Shown piece by piece: positions 24,413-33,843 of a stretch of 35,854 nt of DNA. Origin of the DNA: Desulfuromonadaceae bacterium (GTDB taxonomy: Bacteria; Desulfobacterota; Desulfuromonadia; Geobacterales; Pseudopelobacteraceae); assembly GCA_028688955.1 (NCBI GenBank), contig JAQTXD010000031.1, forward strand, positions 1-35,854, read 5' to 3'. The notes below the pieces were generated by a model, which was not told the DNA's origin, made no database searches, and worked only from the letters and a program-made list of their open reading frames with translations. Both the position numbers and the translations under genes were made by a program. How positions within the stretch are numbered: the stretch's first letter is position 1; each line of letters opens with the position of its first letter.

Positions 24413-24440
24413 AGAGGGGCGTAAGCCCCTCTCTTTTATT
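24413..24440 (+). terminator. Rho-independent terminator after acpP
   Basis: AGAGGGGC (24413-24420) and GCCCCTCT (24425-24432) form a perfect 8-bp GC-rich stem with a GTAA tetraloop, followed by CTTTTATT. It lies 18 bases after the acpP stop and 39 bases before fabF. It probably reduces fabF expression relative to acpP rather than fully separating them. Confidence 0.85.
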
Positions 24441-24478
24441 CTGCCAGAGCAGAAGTACGCTATATGGAGCTATTAATC

Positions 24479-25711
24479 ATGAGAAGAGTTGTAATTACAG
24501 GTGTTGGAGCTGTTTCACCGCTTGGTTGTGGCAATACCAAAAACTGGGATGCGCTTACTTCCGGTAAGTCAGGGATAGGCTTGATTACCCGTTTCGACAC
24601 GAGCGATATGCCTGTCAAGATTGCCGGTGAAGTTCCTGATTTTAACGCTGAAGAGTTTATTGATAAAAAAGAGATCAAAAAAATGGATCTTTTTATTCAG
24701 TATGCTTTGGGTGCTGCCCATTACGCCATGGAAGACTCTGGACTGGTGATTAATGAAGAAAATGCCGAACGGGTAGGCGTGCTGGTTGGAGCCGGCCTTG
24801 GCGGTTTACCGACAATAGAAAAATATCATACATTGTTGAATGAGGGCGGACCCAAAAAAATCTCTCCATTCTTTATTCCAATGCTGATTATCAACCTTGC
24901 ACCCGGCCACATTTCAATCAGATACGGTGCCAAAGGTCCGAATTTATCTTCTGTTTCGGCATGTGCAACCAGCACCCATTCGATTGGTGACGCCTATCAT
25001 ATTATAAAGAGGGGCGACGCAGACGCCATGATCGCGGGTGGAACTGAGTCGGTTATCACTCCTCTCGGTATTGGTGGATTTGCCGCAATGAAGGCTCTTT
25101 CTGATAGAAATGACGATCCAACCGCTGCCTCCCGTCCGTTTGACAAGAATCGTGACGGCTTTGTTATGGGTGAAGGTGCCGGAATAGTTGTACTTGAAGA
25201 ATACGAATCTGCGAAGGCGCGTGGTGCGAAAATCTATGCTGAAGTTGTAGGGTATGGCATGTCTGGCGATGCGTATCACTTAACCGCTCCGGCTCCAGGT
25301 GGTGAGGGGGGTGCAAGAAGTATGAAAATGGCGCTTAAAAATGCCGGTGTTTCCCCTGAACAGGTTTCGTATATTAATGCTCATGGGACATCCACACCGA
25401 TTGGTGATATGTATGAAACAATGGCAATCAAGAGTATTTTTGGTGAACACGCCAGGAAAATGCTTGTCTCTTCAACCAAATCCATGACCGGTCACCTTCT
25501 TGGTGCAGCCGGCGGCATTGAGGCCGTTTACACGCTCATGGCGATGGATAAAGGTGTTGTTCCACCTACAATCAATTACACAGACCCAGATCCTGAATGT
25601 GATCTTGATTATGTTCCAAACACCGCACGTGAAGCAAAGCTTGAGTACGCCATGAGCAACAATTTTGGCTTTGGCGGTACGAATGCGACCCTTCTGTTTA
25701 AAAAAATATAG
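24479..25711 (+). CDS. fabF: Beta-ketoacyl-ACP synthase II
   Basis: The enzyme has 410 residues from the ATG at 24479 ([18 protein letters not shown]), which is spaced eight bases from TGGAGC; an ATG at 24464 would add five residues. The catalytic set is Cys162 in [11 protein letters not shown], His in [11 protein letters not shown] and His in [13 protein letters not shown], with the Gly-rich [12 protein letters not shown] near the end. It elongates acyl-ACP with malonyl-ACP. Length and motifs are standard for FabF rather than FabB. Confidence 0.96.
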   Translation: MRRVVITGVGAVSPLGCGNTKNWDALTSGKSGIGLITRFDTSDMPVKIAGEVPDFNAEEFIDKKEIKKMDLFIQYALGAAHYAMEDSGLVINEENAERVGVLVGAGLGGLPTIEKYHTLLNEGGPKKISPFFIPMLIINLAPGHISIRYGAKGPNLSSVSACATSTHSIGDAYHIIKRGDADAMIAGGTESVITPLGIGGFAAMKALSDRNDDPTAASRPFDKNRDGFVMGEGAGIVVLEEYESAKARGAKIYAEVVGYGMSGDAYHLTAPAPGGEGGARSMKMALKNAGVSPEQVSYINAHGTSTPIGDMYETMAIKSIFGEHARKMLVSSTKSMTGHLLGAAGGIEAVYTLMAMDKGVVPPTINYTDPDPECDLDYVPNTAREAKLEYAMSNNFGFGGTNATLLFKKI

Positions 25712-25716
25712 GCGGA

Positions 25717-26175
25717 ATGACTAAAATGATCATAATTGGAAGTGACCATGGAGGGCTTGCCCTCAAAACAGCACTGAATAGTTATCTAAAACGGAGAAAC
25801 GTAATGGTGCACGATGCAGGGACCTGCAGCGATGCATCAGTTGATTATCCTGATTTTGGTCAAAAAGTTGCTGAATCAGTTATGAATGGTGATGCAGATC
25901 TTGGTATTCTGATCTGTGGAACCGGTATCGGTATGTCAATAGCTGCCAACAAGGTTCCCGGTATTCGTGCCGCTCTTGTAACGGATGTTTTTATGGCTCG
26001 AATGGCCAAAGAGCATAACAATGCCAATGTTCTTGTTCTGGGGGGGCGGGTTCTAGATGAACAGAAGGCCTGTGACCTTGTAGGTACATGGCTTGACAGT
26101 ACGTTTGAGGGGGGCCGTCATCAAGCGCGTCTGGACAAGATAACTGCACTTGAAAAGAAGTATTCCACGTTGTGA
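25717..26175 (+). CDS. rpiB: Ribose-5-phosphate isomerase B
   Basis: The 152-residue enzyme has the RpiB/LacAB fold: IIIGSDHGGLALK at the N-terminus, the catalytic Cys in GILICGTGIGMSIAANK, and the EHNNANVLVLGGR motif that holds a phosphate-binding Arg. It interconverts ribose-5-phosphate and ribulose-5-phosphate. It lies five bases after fabF and is likely cotranscribed. The start may be ATG 25717 or 25726. The fabF-rpiB-glyA order is one I associate with Geobacter-type genomes. Confidence 0.93.
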   Translation: MTKMIIIGSDHGGLALKTALNSYLKRRNVMVHDAGTCSDASVDYPDFGQKVAESVMNGDADLGILICGTGIGMSIAANKVPGIRAALVTDVFMARMAKEHNNANVLVLGGRVLDEQKACDLVGTWLDSTFEGGRHQARLDKITALEKKYSTL

Positions 26176-26203
26176 TATTTTAGAATATTTTCTATATTTA
26201 CAG

Positions 26204-26236
26204 GCGGGACCTGCTGCGGCATGTGTCCCGTTTGTT
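26204..26236 (+). terminator. Possible weak terminator after rpiB
   Basis: CGGGAC (26205-26210) pairs with GTCCCG (26225-26230), extended by a G-T pair, around a 14-base loop and followed by TTTGTTG. The stem is short and the tail is broken, so it may only partly stop transcription before glyA. Confidence 0.45.
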
Positions 26237-26261
26237 GTTTGCACCACTATCATTTTATACA
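26232..26261 (+). promoter_or_regulatory. Weak candidate glyA promoter
   Basis: TATACA (26256-26261) is a fair -10. The best -35 choices are TTGTTG at 26232 (18-base spacer) or TTGTTT at 26235 (15-base spacer). It overlaps the possible rpiB terminator and lies 23 bases before the glyA start. This is suggestive only. Confidence 0.35.
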
Positions 26262-26284
26262 ATAGCTGTATTTAAGGAGAACTC

Positions 26285-27532
26285 ATGTCCGTACTATCCC
26301 AATTTGATCCCCAAGTAGCCGAAGCCATCCGACACGAATCCGAGCGCCAGGAATGTAATCTGGAGTTGATTGCTTCGGAAAATTTTGTCTCTGAAGCTGT
26401 TCTGGAGGCACAAGGGTCCATAATGACCAACAAATATGCCGAGGGGTACCCTGGAAAGCGTTATTATGGTGGGTGCGAGCACATTGACGTTGTAGAGCAG
26501 TTGGCCATTGACAGGGCAAAGGAACTATTTGGTGCCGAACATGCGAATGTCCAACCTCACGCGGGTTCTCAGGCTAATATGGCGGTATATTTTGCTGCAT
26601 GCAAACCGGGAGACACTATTCTGGGGATGAATCTGGCCCATGGCGGGCATCTCACCCATGGAAGTCCGGTTAATTTTTCCGGAAAGCTGTTCACCATAGT
26701 TCCCTACGGAGTTTCACAGGAAAACGAAACTATTGATTATGAAGAGGTTGAGCGTTTGGCCGTACAGCATAAACCTGCCATGATAGTTGTTGGTGCCAGC
26801 GCATATCCGCGCACCATTGATTTTCCAGCTTTCCGTATGATTGCTGACAAAGTTGGTGCAAAGGTTATGGTCGACATGGCTCATATTGCCGGTTTGGTAG
26901 CTGCAGGTGTTCATCCCAGTCCGGTACCGTATGCCGAGTTCGTCACCACAACAACACATAAAACGTTGCGTGGCCCTCGAGGTGGTATGATTCTTTGTCG
27001 TGAAGAGTATGCCAAAACAATCAACTCACAAATTTTCCCTGGTATTCAGGGTGGACCGCTTATGCATATCATTGCTGCCAAGGCGGTGGCATTCAAGGAA
27101 GCGTTGCAGCCGGATTTCAAGGTGTATCAGCAGCAGATCGTTAATAATGCCAAGGCCCTTGCAGAAGCTCTTATGGCACGTGGGTTTAAACTTACCAGTG
27201 GTGGCACTGACAACCACCTCATGTTGATTAATTTCTCGGGTACGGAGATTACCGGAAAGGCTGCAGAGGAAGCTCTGGACAAGGCTGGAATAACGGTCAA
27301 CAAAAATACCGTACCATTTGAAACCCGTTCTCCGTTTGTTACGTCCGGCATCCGTGTAGGAACTCCGGCCTGTACGTCACACGGGCTGAAGGAAGCTGAA
27401 ATGGACCGTGTTGCCGGATTTATCGCCGACGCGGTTGCGAACATAGGAAATGATCAAAAACTTGAAGCAATCAAAGTTCAGGTAAACGCCATGATGAAAG
27501 CCTTTCCTCTTTATGCAGATCGGCGAGCCTAA
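26285..27532 (+). CDS. glyA: Serine hydroxymethyltransferase
   Basis: The 415-residue PLP enzyme has [15 protein letters not shown], the [15 protein letters not shown] loop, [13 protein letters not shown] and the PLP Lys226 in [14 protein letters not shown]. It converts serine and tetrahydrofolate to glycine and 5,10-methylene-tetrahydrofolate, feeding one-carbon metabolism. AAGGAGA precedes the ATG at 26285. A strong terminator follows the stop. Confidence 0.97.
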   Translation: MSVLSQFDPQVAEAIRHESERQECNLELIASENFVSEAVLEAQGSIMTNKYAEGYPGKRYYGGCEHIDVVEQLAIDRAKELFGAEHANVQPHAGSQANMAVYFAACKPGDTILGMNLAHGGHLTHGSPVNFSGKLFTIVPYGVSQENETIDYEEVERLAVQHKPAMIVVGASAYPRTIDFPAFRMIADKVGAKVMVDMAHIAGLVAAGVHPSPVPYAEFVTTTTHKTLRGPRGGMILCREEYAKTINSQIFPGIQGGPLMHIIAAKAVAFKEALQPDFKVYQQQIVNNAKALAEALMARGFKLTSGGTDNHLMLINFSGTEITGKAAEEALDKAGITVNKNTVPFETRSPFVTSGIRVGTPACTSHGLKEAEMDRVAGFIADAVANIGNDQKLEAIKVQVNAMMKAFPLYADRRA

Positions 27533-27555
27533 TAACGGATAGATTCTATCTAATG

Positions 27556-27589
27556 AGACCCTCTGGACGTGTTCCAGCGGGTCTTTTTT
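27556..27589 (+). terminator. Strong rho-independent terminator after glyA
   Basis: AGACCC (27556-27561) pairs with GGGTCT (27579-27584). Within it CTGGA (27563-27567) pairs with TCCAG (27573-27577) around a five-base loop, and six T follow from the end of the stem. It ends the glyA transcript and separates bioA. Confidence 0.88.
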
Positions 27590-27628
27590 AATGGTTTAAG
27601 GATGATTCTAACTCAAAGGAAGTAACTG

Positions 27629-28993
27629 ATGTCCGAAACAAGTGCTCCAACAACTGAACAGCTTCGTCAGTGGGACAAGCGACACGTATGGCACCCTTTT
27701 ACGCAGATGAGTGAGTGGGAACGCGATGAGCAGATAATTATCACAAGGGGAGAAGGGTGCTGGTTGATAGACACGGATGGAACGCGATACCTGGATGGTG
27801 TTGCCTCCATGTGGACAAATGTACATGGTCATTGCCAGCGTGAATTGAACGAAGCTCTCAAGCAGCAGGTCGATCGTCTTGAACACTCAACATTGCTCGG
27901 GCTGGCTAGTGAACAGAGTATTATTCTGGCTGCACGACTTGCCGAAATTACACCATCAGGGTTAGATCGATTTTTCTATTCGGATAACGGATCAACGGCA
28001 ATGGAAGTCGCGGTCAAGATGGCCTATCAATATCATGTACATGTTGGAAAACCGGAACGGAGCCGCTTTATAACGTTCAGGAACGCGTATCACGGAGACA
28101 CCATCGGTGCGGTAAGTGTCGGCGGAATAGGTATTTATCACTCGACCTTTAAACCACTCATGTTTGAAACGATACTTGCACCATCTCCCTACTGCTATCG
28201 GTGTGAACTTGGGTGCAGCAGACATTTATGCAGTATGGAGTGTATCGACGCACTTGAAACATTGATGAAGGAAAATGCCGGCAGCATAGCCGGACTTGTC
28301 ATAGAGCCTCTTGTGCAGGGTGCTGGTGGAATGATTGTGCAACCGGCAGGATTTTTGAGAATGGTTCGTGAATTGTGTGACCGTTATGAGATTTTGATGA
28401 TTGCCGATGAAGTTGCTACCGGTTTTGGCAGAACCGGAACAATGTTTGCCTGCCAGCATGAGGATGTCGTGCCTGATATCATGGCTATCTCAAAGGGGAT
28501 AGCTGCGGGATATCTTCCGTTAGCGGCGACAGTGACGGGAGACAAAGTTTATTCAGCGTTCCTGGGTAGTTATTCCGAGTTAAAGACCTTTTTCCATGGC
28601 CATACATTTACCGGAAACCCATTAGCATGCGCTGTAGCTCTTAAAAGCCTTGAGCTTTTTGATGAAAACAATCTTCTGGTAGAATTACAGTATAAAGTTG
28701 CCAAATTGAAACTACGGCTTGCAGATTTTGAATCAATGCCGCATGTTGGAGATGTACGTCAGTGTGGGCTTGCTGCCGGTATAGAATTGGTCGTTGACAC
28801 GGAAAGCGGAACCCCTTATCCGTGGGAAGACAAGGTTGGAATTAAGGTCTGCCTTGAAGCTCGCAGACGCGGCGTATTTTCGCGGCCGTTGGGGAATACT
28901 ATCGTGATTTTTCCTCCACTCGTAATATCAAACAGTGAAATGGATTTTCTTATGGATGTACTCTATGAATCAATCAAGACTGTTACAGAATGA
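27629..28993 (+). CDS. bioA: Adenosylmethionine-8-amino-7-oxononanoate aminotransferase
   Basis: This 454-residue class III aminotransferase has the BioA-specific N-terminal WHPFTQMSEWE and the YLDGVASMWTNVHGH segment. It also has NAYHGDTIGAVSVGG, IADEVATGFGRTGTMFACQ and PLP Lys289 in AISKGIAAGYLPL. It makes 7,8-diaminononanoate in biotin synthesis using SAM as amino donor. The WHPFTQ motif distinguishes it from other class III enzymes. No bioB, bioD or bioF is adjacent. The ATG follows AAAGGAAG. Confidence 0.93.
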   Translation: MSETSAPTTEQLRQWDKRHVWHPFTQMSEWERDEQIIITRGEGCWLIDTDGTRYLDGVASMWTNVHGHCQRELNEALKQQVDRLEHSTLLGLASEQSIILAARLAEITPSGLDRFFYSDNGSTAMEVAVKMAYQYHVHVGKPERSRFITFRNAYHGDTIGAVSVGGIGIYHSTFKPLMFETILAPSPYCYRCELGCSRHLCSMECIDALETLMKENAGSIAGLVIEPLVQGAGGMIVQPAGFLRMVRELCDRYEILMIADEVATGFGRTGTMFACQHEDVVPDIMAISKGIAAGYLPLAATVTGDKVYSAFLGSYSELKTFFHGHTFTGNPLACAVALKSLELFDENNLLVELQYKVAKLKLRLADFESMPHVGDVRQCGLAAGIELVVDTESGTPYPWEDKVGIKVCLEARRRGVFSRPLGNTIVIFPPLVISNSEMDFLMDVLYESIKTVTE

Positions 28994-29014
28994 TTACTGA
29001 TGTAAGGTCACGTT

Positions 29015-30400
29015 ATGAATGAAACGATAAAAGTTTTGGTGATTGATGATGATGATTCCGGTCGTGAGGCTTTGGCCCTGTTGTTACGCTCTGCAGGATA
29101 TGAAATCACATCTGCGGCAACAGGTTTGGATGCTATTGATCTGATTGATCATGATCAGTTTCAGGTCATTGTTTCCGATCTTTTTTTACCGGATAAAAGC
29201 GGTCTTGATATTTTGCAGCATGTTCAAAAAGTATCTCCCGCTACTGAAGTCATTGTTGTTACCGGTCATGGCTCGGCTCAATCGGCTGTAAGAGCAATGA
29301 AAGCAGGAGCTTACGATTATATTACCAAGCCGATTGATTTTGATGAACTTAAAATAGTTGTTTCAAAGGCTTTGGACAAACAAAAGTTGCTGTCAGAAAA
29401 TATATATCTTCGCAGACAGTTACAAGGACGATTTGAGTTCAATAATATCATTGGTAGTTCTCCGGCGATGAATCTCATGTTTGAGCGCATGAGCCGCATC
29501 GTTAAAACCGATTCCGCGGTTCTTGTCAGTGGTGAATCCGGGACCGGAAAAGAACTTGTCGCTCGGGCTTTGCACTACAATGGTCCCCGTAAAGATCGGC
29601 CCTTCATTGCAGTAAACTGTAGTGCGATTCCTGAAACACTGCTTGAAAGTGAACTCTTTGGCCACGTGCGAGGGGCATTTACCGGCGCTATCAAAGATAA
29701 ACCGGGGCGGTTTGAAGCCGCTAACCACGGAACAATATTTCTGGATGAAATTGGCACGCTTCCTCTTCATTTGCAGGCAAAATTGCTACGTGTTTTACAG
29801 GAACACGAAGTAGAACGAGTTGGTTCAAACAAAACGGTAAAACTGCATGTCAGGGTGATTTCTGCAACAAACGCTGATCTGGAAAACATGGTGAAACAGG
29901 GTGAATTTAGAGAAGATCTTTTCTACCGTTTAAACGTTATACCTATTCATCTCCCGCCTTTGCGAGATCGACAACAGGACATTATGCACCTGACATCATT
30001 TTTTTTAGAGAAACAGTGTCGCCTCATGGGGCGCCCGCCATGCTCGATCAGCAAGCAGGCGCTTGAAGCGCTGGAACAGTATTCCTGGCCGGGAAATGTA
30101 CGTGAATTGGAAAATTTGATTGAGAGAATGATCGTATTGACTGATACATCGATAATTTCATTGGACGATGTTCCGTCCAAAATAATTGGTGACAATAAAT
30201 CCGGCGCAGTGTTCAATATCAAAATGTCAAATGATGGTATCGATTTGGTTTCAGAAATCTCAAAAATAGAAACTTCCTTCATTGTAGAAGCTCTGAAATC
30301 GGCAAAAGGTGTTAAAGCAAGAGCTGCCGCGCTTTTAGGGATTAACCGGACTACTCTTGTTGAAAAAATTAAGCGGCTGAAAATAGATGCGGTTGGCTGA
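29015..30400 (+). CDS. NtrC-family sigma-54-dependent response regulator
   Basis: The 461-residue protein has a receiver domain (phospho-acceptor Asp55 in [10 protein letters not shown]; the acidic cluster IDDDD; switch Thr in VVTGHGSA; Lys in TKPIDF). A AAA+ domain follows with Walker A GESGTGKE (173-180) and the sigma-54-contacting GAFTGA (220-225). The protein ends in a Fis-type helix-turn-helix ([23 protein letters not shown]). It opens sigma-54 promoters when phosphorylated. No histidine kinase lies next to it, so its partner is elsewhere. It follows bioA by 21 bases and precedes the deoxysugar operon by 109 bases. I see no -24/-12 site in that gap, so a link to the operon is unproven. 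Confidence 0.92.
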   Translation: MNETIKVLVIDDDDSGREALALLLRSAGYEITSAATGLDAIDLIDHDQFQVIVSDLFLPDKSGLDILQHVQKVSPATEVIVVTGHGSAQSAVRAMKAGAYDYITKPIDFDELKIVVSKALDKQKLLSENIYLRRQLQGRFEFNNIIGSSPAMNLMFERMSRIVKTDSAVLVSGESGTGKELVARALHYNGPRKDRPFIAVNCSAIPETLLESELFGHVRGAFTGAIKDKPGRFEAANHGTIFLDEIGTLPLHLQAKLLRVLQEHEVERVGSNKTVKLHVRVISATNADLENMVKQGEFREDLFYRLNVIPIHLPPLRDRQQDIMHLTSFFLEKQCRLMGRPPCSISKQALEALEQYSWPGNVRELENLIERMIVLTDTSIISLDDVPSKIIGDNKSGAVFNIKMSNDGIDLVSEISKIETSFIVEALKSAKGVKARAAALLGINRTTLVEKIKRLKIDAVG

Positions 30401-30509
30401 CTTTAATTATTCATCTGTGCAATTACCTGATGCAAAACTATAGATCCGGAATTGTACTCAATAGAAAAATTCTGTCGTATGCATGAAGAACCATAGTCAA
30501 GGAGTCTAC

Positions 30510-31481
30510 ATGACGTCGGTTTCAATCGTTATTCCGGTCTACAATGCTGAAAAAACAATTGCCGATCTTTGCCGGACTCTCATGGATCTGCTTGCTGCCG
30601 ACTACCAGCTTGAAATTGTGCTGATAAACGACAGCAGCAATGATGGGTCTGATGCGGTCTGCAAATTTCTTCAGAGCGAATATCCTCAGACTATCGTTTA
30701 CGCCCGTCTGTCGCGTAATTTCAGTGAACACAATGCGGTTATGGCCGGATTGAACCAGGTGCGTGGCGACTATGTCGTCATCATGGATGATGACTTTCAG
30801 AACCCTCCCGAAGAAGTTTCGCGTTTGCTTACCGAAATACAGAAGGGGTTTGACGTAGTCTACTGCCAGTATCCGGTAAAAAATGACAGTTTTTTCCGTA
30901 ACCTGGGCAGCTATCTCAACGGCAGTATGGCACGGGTTGTCCTGAATAAACCGGCCAATCTCTATCTGTCCAGTTTCAAAGCGATAAACCGTTTTCTCGT
31001 CAACGAGATTATTACAGATAAGAATCCCCGTCCCTACATTGATGCCATTATCCTGCGCATAACCCGTTCAATCGGCACGGTTGAGGTTCGCCATGATCAG
31101 CGCCGGGCGGGTCGCTCCGGTTATACATTCAAAAAACTGACCGCACTGTGGGGTGACACGATTGTCAGCTATTCACTGATTCCGTTGCGCATAGTAGCGC
31201 TGCTCGGCCTGATTCTGACACTGATTGGCTTATATTCCGTTTCTATAGTTATATTTCAAAATTTACATCCGTACTTCAATGATCCGAGTGAACTGGAAGA
31301 GTTGACATCAGTAACAATTTTTTTCAGAGGATTTCAGCTGTTTGCGACCGGAATTGTCGGAGAATATGTCGGACGTATCTATCTGAAACTGAATCAGGAA
31401 CCGCAGTATATTATCAGGGAGATGCAATCAGCTCTCCCGAACAGAAGATCGGGGGGGGGTGATAGACGTGGGACTAAATGA
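30510..31481 (+). CDS. Polyprenyl-phosphate glycosyltransferase (GtrB/DPM1-like)
   Basis: This family 2 enzyme of 323 residues has SVSIVIPVYNAEKTI, VLINDSSNDGS, the metal-binding MDDDFQNPPEE (Asp93-95) and the RSGYTFKKLTALW segment. Two C-terminal transmembrane helices follow (IVALLGLILTLIGLYSVSIVIF and FFRGFQLFATGIVGEYVGRIYL). This is the GtrB/ArnC/DPM1 layout, in which a sugar is moved from a nucleotide onto undecaprenyl phosphate at the inner membrane. The ATG at 30510 has AAGGAG five bases upstream; an ATG at 30483 does not. The 3' end carries a run of nine G and overlaps the dehydratase gene. It probably puts the deoxysugar made by the next genes, or another sugar, onto the lipid carrier. 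Confidence 0.85.
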   Translation: MTSVSIVIPVYNAEKTIADLCRTLMDLLAADYQLEIVLINDSSNDGSDAVCKFLQSEYPQTIVYARLSRNFSEHNAVMAGLNQVRGDYVVIMDDDFQNPPEEVSRLLTEIQKGFDVVYCQYPVKNDSFFRNLGSYLNGSMARVVLNKPANLYLSSFKAINRFLVNEIITDKNPRPYIDAIILRITRSIGTVEVRHDQRRAGRSGYTFKKLTALWGDTIVSYSLIPLRIVALLGLILTLIGLYSVSIVIFQNLHPYFNDPSELEELTSVTIFFRGFQLFATGIVGEYVGRIYLKLNQEPQYIIREMQSALPNRRSGGGDRRGTK

Positions 31482-32883
31482 TGTGACACAGACTGGCAGT
31501 ATCGCCATTTCTCCTGATGATGCTGCCGCAGCGCTTGCTTCATACCACAGTGTAACCGCACTTCATAATGATGCTTTCGTAGATCAGTGGGTCTGTAATT
31601 CCCGGAAAAGAGCTTCGCTTCACAGTATGCTGGTTGCGCTTGACGAAATCGGAGGGTGGCTGCGCGATAGTGTGAATGGCAATATCAATCACGAAACGGG
31701 GCGGTTTTTCAGCATTATCGGAGTTCATGTCCGGCACCGGGTTGATCGGGATGAACTGGAGTGGGACCAACCGATTATTGAACAGCCTGAGACCGGCATT
31801 CTTGGGATTCTGGCCAGACAGATCAACGGAGTGCTGCATTTCTGCCTGCAGGCCAAGGAAGAGCCTGGCAATATCGGCAATATTCAGCTTTCTCCAACGG
31901 TTCAGGCGACGTACAGCAACTATACCGGTGCTCATGGCGGAGCCACGCCGCTGTTCCTTGATCTGTTCTGCGGATCTGAACGGTCACGGATATTGTTCGC
32001 CCGCCTGCAGACAGAAGATGGCGGGCGCTTCCTGTACAAATCCAACCGCAACATGATTGTCGTAGTAGAGGACGATTACCCGCAGGAGCTGCCGGAGGGG
32101 TTCATCTGGCTGACCATGCGGCAGATAATGCGACTGATGAATCAGGATAATCTGGTCAATGCCTGCACCCGCAGCATTCTTTCATGTCTGGCTTTTGCTG
32201 CCGAAAAACGGCAGGTGCAGAGTCCCTGTCATGAACTGGAACATGGTCTCCGCACCACACTGCAGTGGCTTGATGACCGCCGGGCTGCCAACCATATGCT
32301 GACGCGTCGGATCGGACTGAATGTGCTGCAGGAGTGGTGCATTGATGCCAAAGGCTTTTTTTCACATCGGGAAAAACGATTCTTCAGAATTGTCGGTTTG
32401 CAGGTCTCTGCCGGTACGAGGGAAGTCCGCTCCTGGGGGCAGCCGATTATCGAAAATCCGGCCGCCGGAATCATCGGGCTGCTCATAAAGAATGGAACAC
32501 ATGGCATTGAACTGCTGATGCAGGCCAAGGCGGAGGTAGGAAACCGAAGTACTGTGCAGCTTGGCCCAACGGTTCAGTTTACCCAGGGAAACTATGAGGG
32601 GAGCCGAAAACTCAAAAAGCCATTCCTGTATGACGAATTTCTGGAGCCGGAACGTTTTCAGCTGCTTCATGAAAGCCGTCAGACCGAGGAAGGAGCGCGT
32701 TTTTACCGTGAATATCATCAGCATCGCATCCTGATGCTTCCGGACGGGGCTTTTTTGGAACATCCCGAAGATTACGCCTGGCTGCCTCTGGAACAGGTCA
32801 TGTTTCTGGTCCATCTGGGTGAGCAGGTCAACTCCTGTGCCCGGAGTATACTGACCTGTCTGCTCTGCCGGGTAGGTTCATGA
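31459..32883 (+). CDS. NDP-hexose 2,3-dehydratase
   Basis: The 474-residue protein is two homologous halves in tandem. The first has DQPIIEQPETGILGIL, QAKEEPGN (near residue 130) and LSPTVQATYSNYTG. The second repeats it as GQPIIENPAAGIIGLL, QAKAEVGN (near 354) and LGPTVQFTQGNYEG. This duplicated Nudix-like plan is that of dTDP-4-keto-6-deoxyglucose 2,3-dehydratases (TylX3, EvaA, SpnO). They remove the C2 hydroxyl to give a 3,4-diketo-2,6-dideoxy sugar. Starts at GTG 31459 or 31468 are possible; the latter is better spaced from the G run. It overlaps the glycosyltransferase gene and the next gene (ATGA). The family is mostly known from antibiotic pathways, so it is unusual here. Confidence 0.85.
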   Translation: MIDVGLNDVTQTGSIAISPDDAAAALASYHSVTALHNDAFVDQWVCNSRKRASLHSMLVALDEIGGWLRDSVNGNINHETGRFFSIIGVHVRHRVDRDELEWDQPIIEQPETGILGILARQINGVLHFCLQAKEEPGNIGNIQLSPTVQATYSNYTGAHGGATPLFLDLFCGSERSRILFARLQTEDGGRFLYKSNRNMIVVVEDDYPQELPEGFIWLTMRQIMRLMNQDNLVNACTRSILSCLAFAAEKRQVQSPCHELEHGLRTTLQWLDDRRAANHMLTRRIGLNVLQEWCIDAKGFFSHREKRFFRIVGLQVSAGTREVRSWGQPIIENPAAGIIGLLIKNGTHGIELLMQAKAEVGNRSTVQLGPTVQFTQGNYEGSRKLKKPFLYDEFLEPERFQLLHESRQTEEGARFYREYHQHRILMLPDGAFLEHPEDYAWLPLEQVMFLVHLGEQVNSCARSILTCLLCRVGS

Positions 32884-33842
32884 TACGGGTCGGAATTCTG
32901 GGATGCTCCGACATTGCCCGGCGTAAATTCATTCCCGCACTACGCAACAGCAGGCAGGCCCGTCTTGTTGCCGTGGCAGGCAGACAGCGGGAGAGGGCAG
33001 CAGTGCTGGCAGCTGATCTGTCGGCTAATGCCATGACATACGAAGAACTTGTCAGCACCCCCGCGGTTGATCTGCTCTATATCTCACTTCCCAATCATCT
33101 TCACGAAGAGTGGAGTATTCGTGCTCTTGAGCAGGGCAAGCATGTCATCTGCGAAAAACCGCTCGGGCTCTGCCTGGCAGCGGTCATGCGCATGCTGGAA
33201 GTTGCTGACAGACATGGCCGGCTTCTGTTTGAGAACGTCATGTACCTGCAGCACCCGCAACACATGCTTGTGAAGGATCTGCTCTCGTCAGGGCGCATCG
33301 GACGTACGCTCTCCCTGCGGAGTGAATTTGCCTTTCCGGGACCGCCGCCGGGAGATTTTCGGCTCGATCCGGCCATGGGCGGCGGGGCTTACAATGACAT
33401 GAACCGTTACCCGCTCAGTGCGGCGCTCTATTTTCTTGATGGAAAGGAGCACCGCTTCTGCCACGGCAGTGAAGAGATACGGGATGGTCTCACCATATCG
33501 TTCCAGGCTGATTCCAGTACGGATTCCGGTGAGAGCTTCTCCTTTATGACGGCATTCGGTCTGCCGTACCGATCGTTTTACACGATCAGCGGAGAAGTCG
33601 GGGAGATAACCGTAGAGCGGGCCTTCACTACCCCGGCGGAGATGGAGAACAGAATTAGGGTAACAGCACATGGCAGGGATGAGTCATTCAACGCTCCAGC
33701 GAGCGATCATTTCCTGAATACCATTGAGCATGTCTGCGGTTTGATACAGTGCGGTGAGTGGAGAGCGGAACATCTGCAGGCACGAAGGCTGGCTGCACTG
33801 GCCGACTTGTTTCATGACAACTGCATGCGGAGGTACGAGTAA
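32880..33842 (+). CDS. Gfo/Idh/MocA oxidoreductase, likely NDP-sugar 3-ketoreductase
   Basis: The 320-residue protein has an N-terminal Rossmann fold (RVGILGCSDIARRKFIPAL) and the family's catalytic EKPLGL (Lys93) after a YISLPNHLHEEW strand. The C-terminal sheet domain contains GGGAYNDMNRYPLSAALYF. In deoxysugar pathways the 2,3-dehydratase product is unstable and is trapped by a partner 3-ketoreductase of this family (TylC1, SpnN). Direct adjacency with four-base overlap to the dehydratase gene supports that role. The stereochemistry at C3 cannot be predicted from sequence alone. The start ATG at 32880 overlaps the preceding stop. Confidence 0.83.
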   Translation: MIRVGILGCSDIARRKFIPALRNSRQARLVAVAGRQRERAAVLAADLSANAMTYEELVSTPAVDLLYISLPNHLHEEWSIRALEQGKHVICEKPLGLCLAAVMRMLEVADRHGRLLFENVMYLQHPQHMLVKDLLSSGRIGRTLSLRSEFAFPGPPPGDFRLDPAMGGGAYNDMNRYPLSAALYFLDGKEHRFCHGSEEIRDGLTISFQADSSTDSGESFSFMTAFGLPYRSFYTISGEVGEITVERAFTTPAEMENRIRVTAHGRDESFNAPASDHFLNTIEHVCGLIQCGEWRAEHLQARRLAALADLFHDNCMRRYE

Positions 33843-33843
33843 C

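Noticed and set aside
33754-33843. A 30-residue N-terminal extension of the DegT aminotransferase
   Set aside because: It overlaps the preceding gene, and the ATG at 33844 with GGAGG upstream gives the normal family start.
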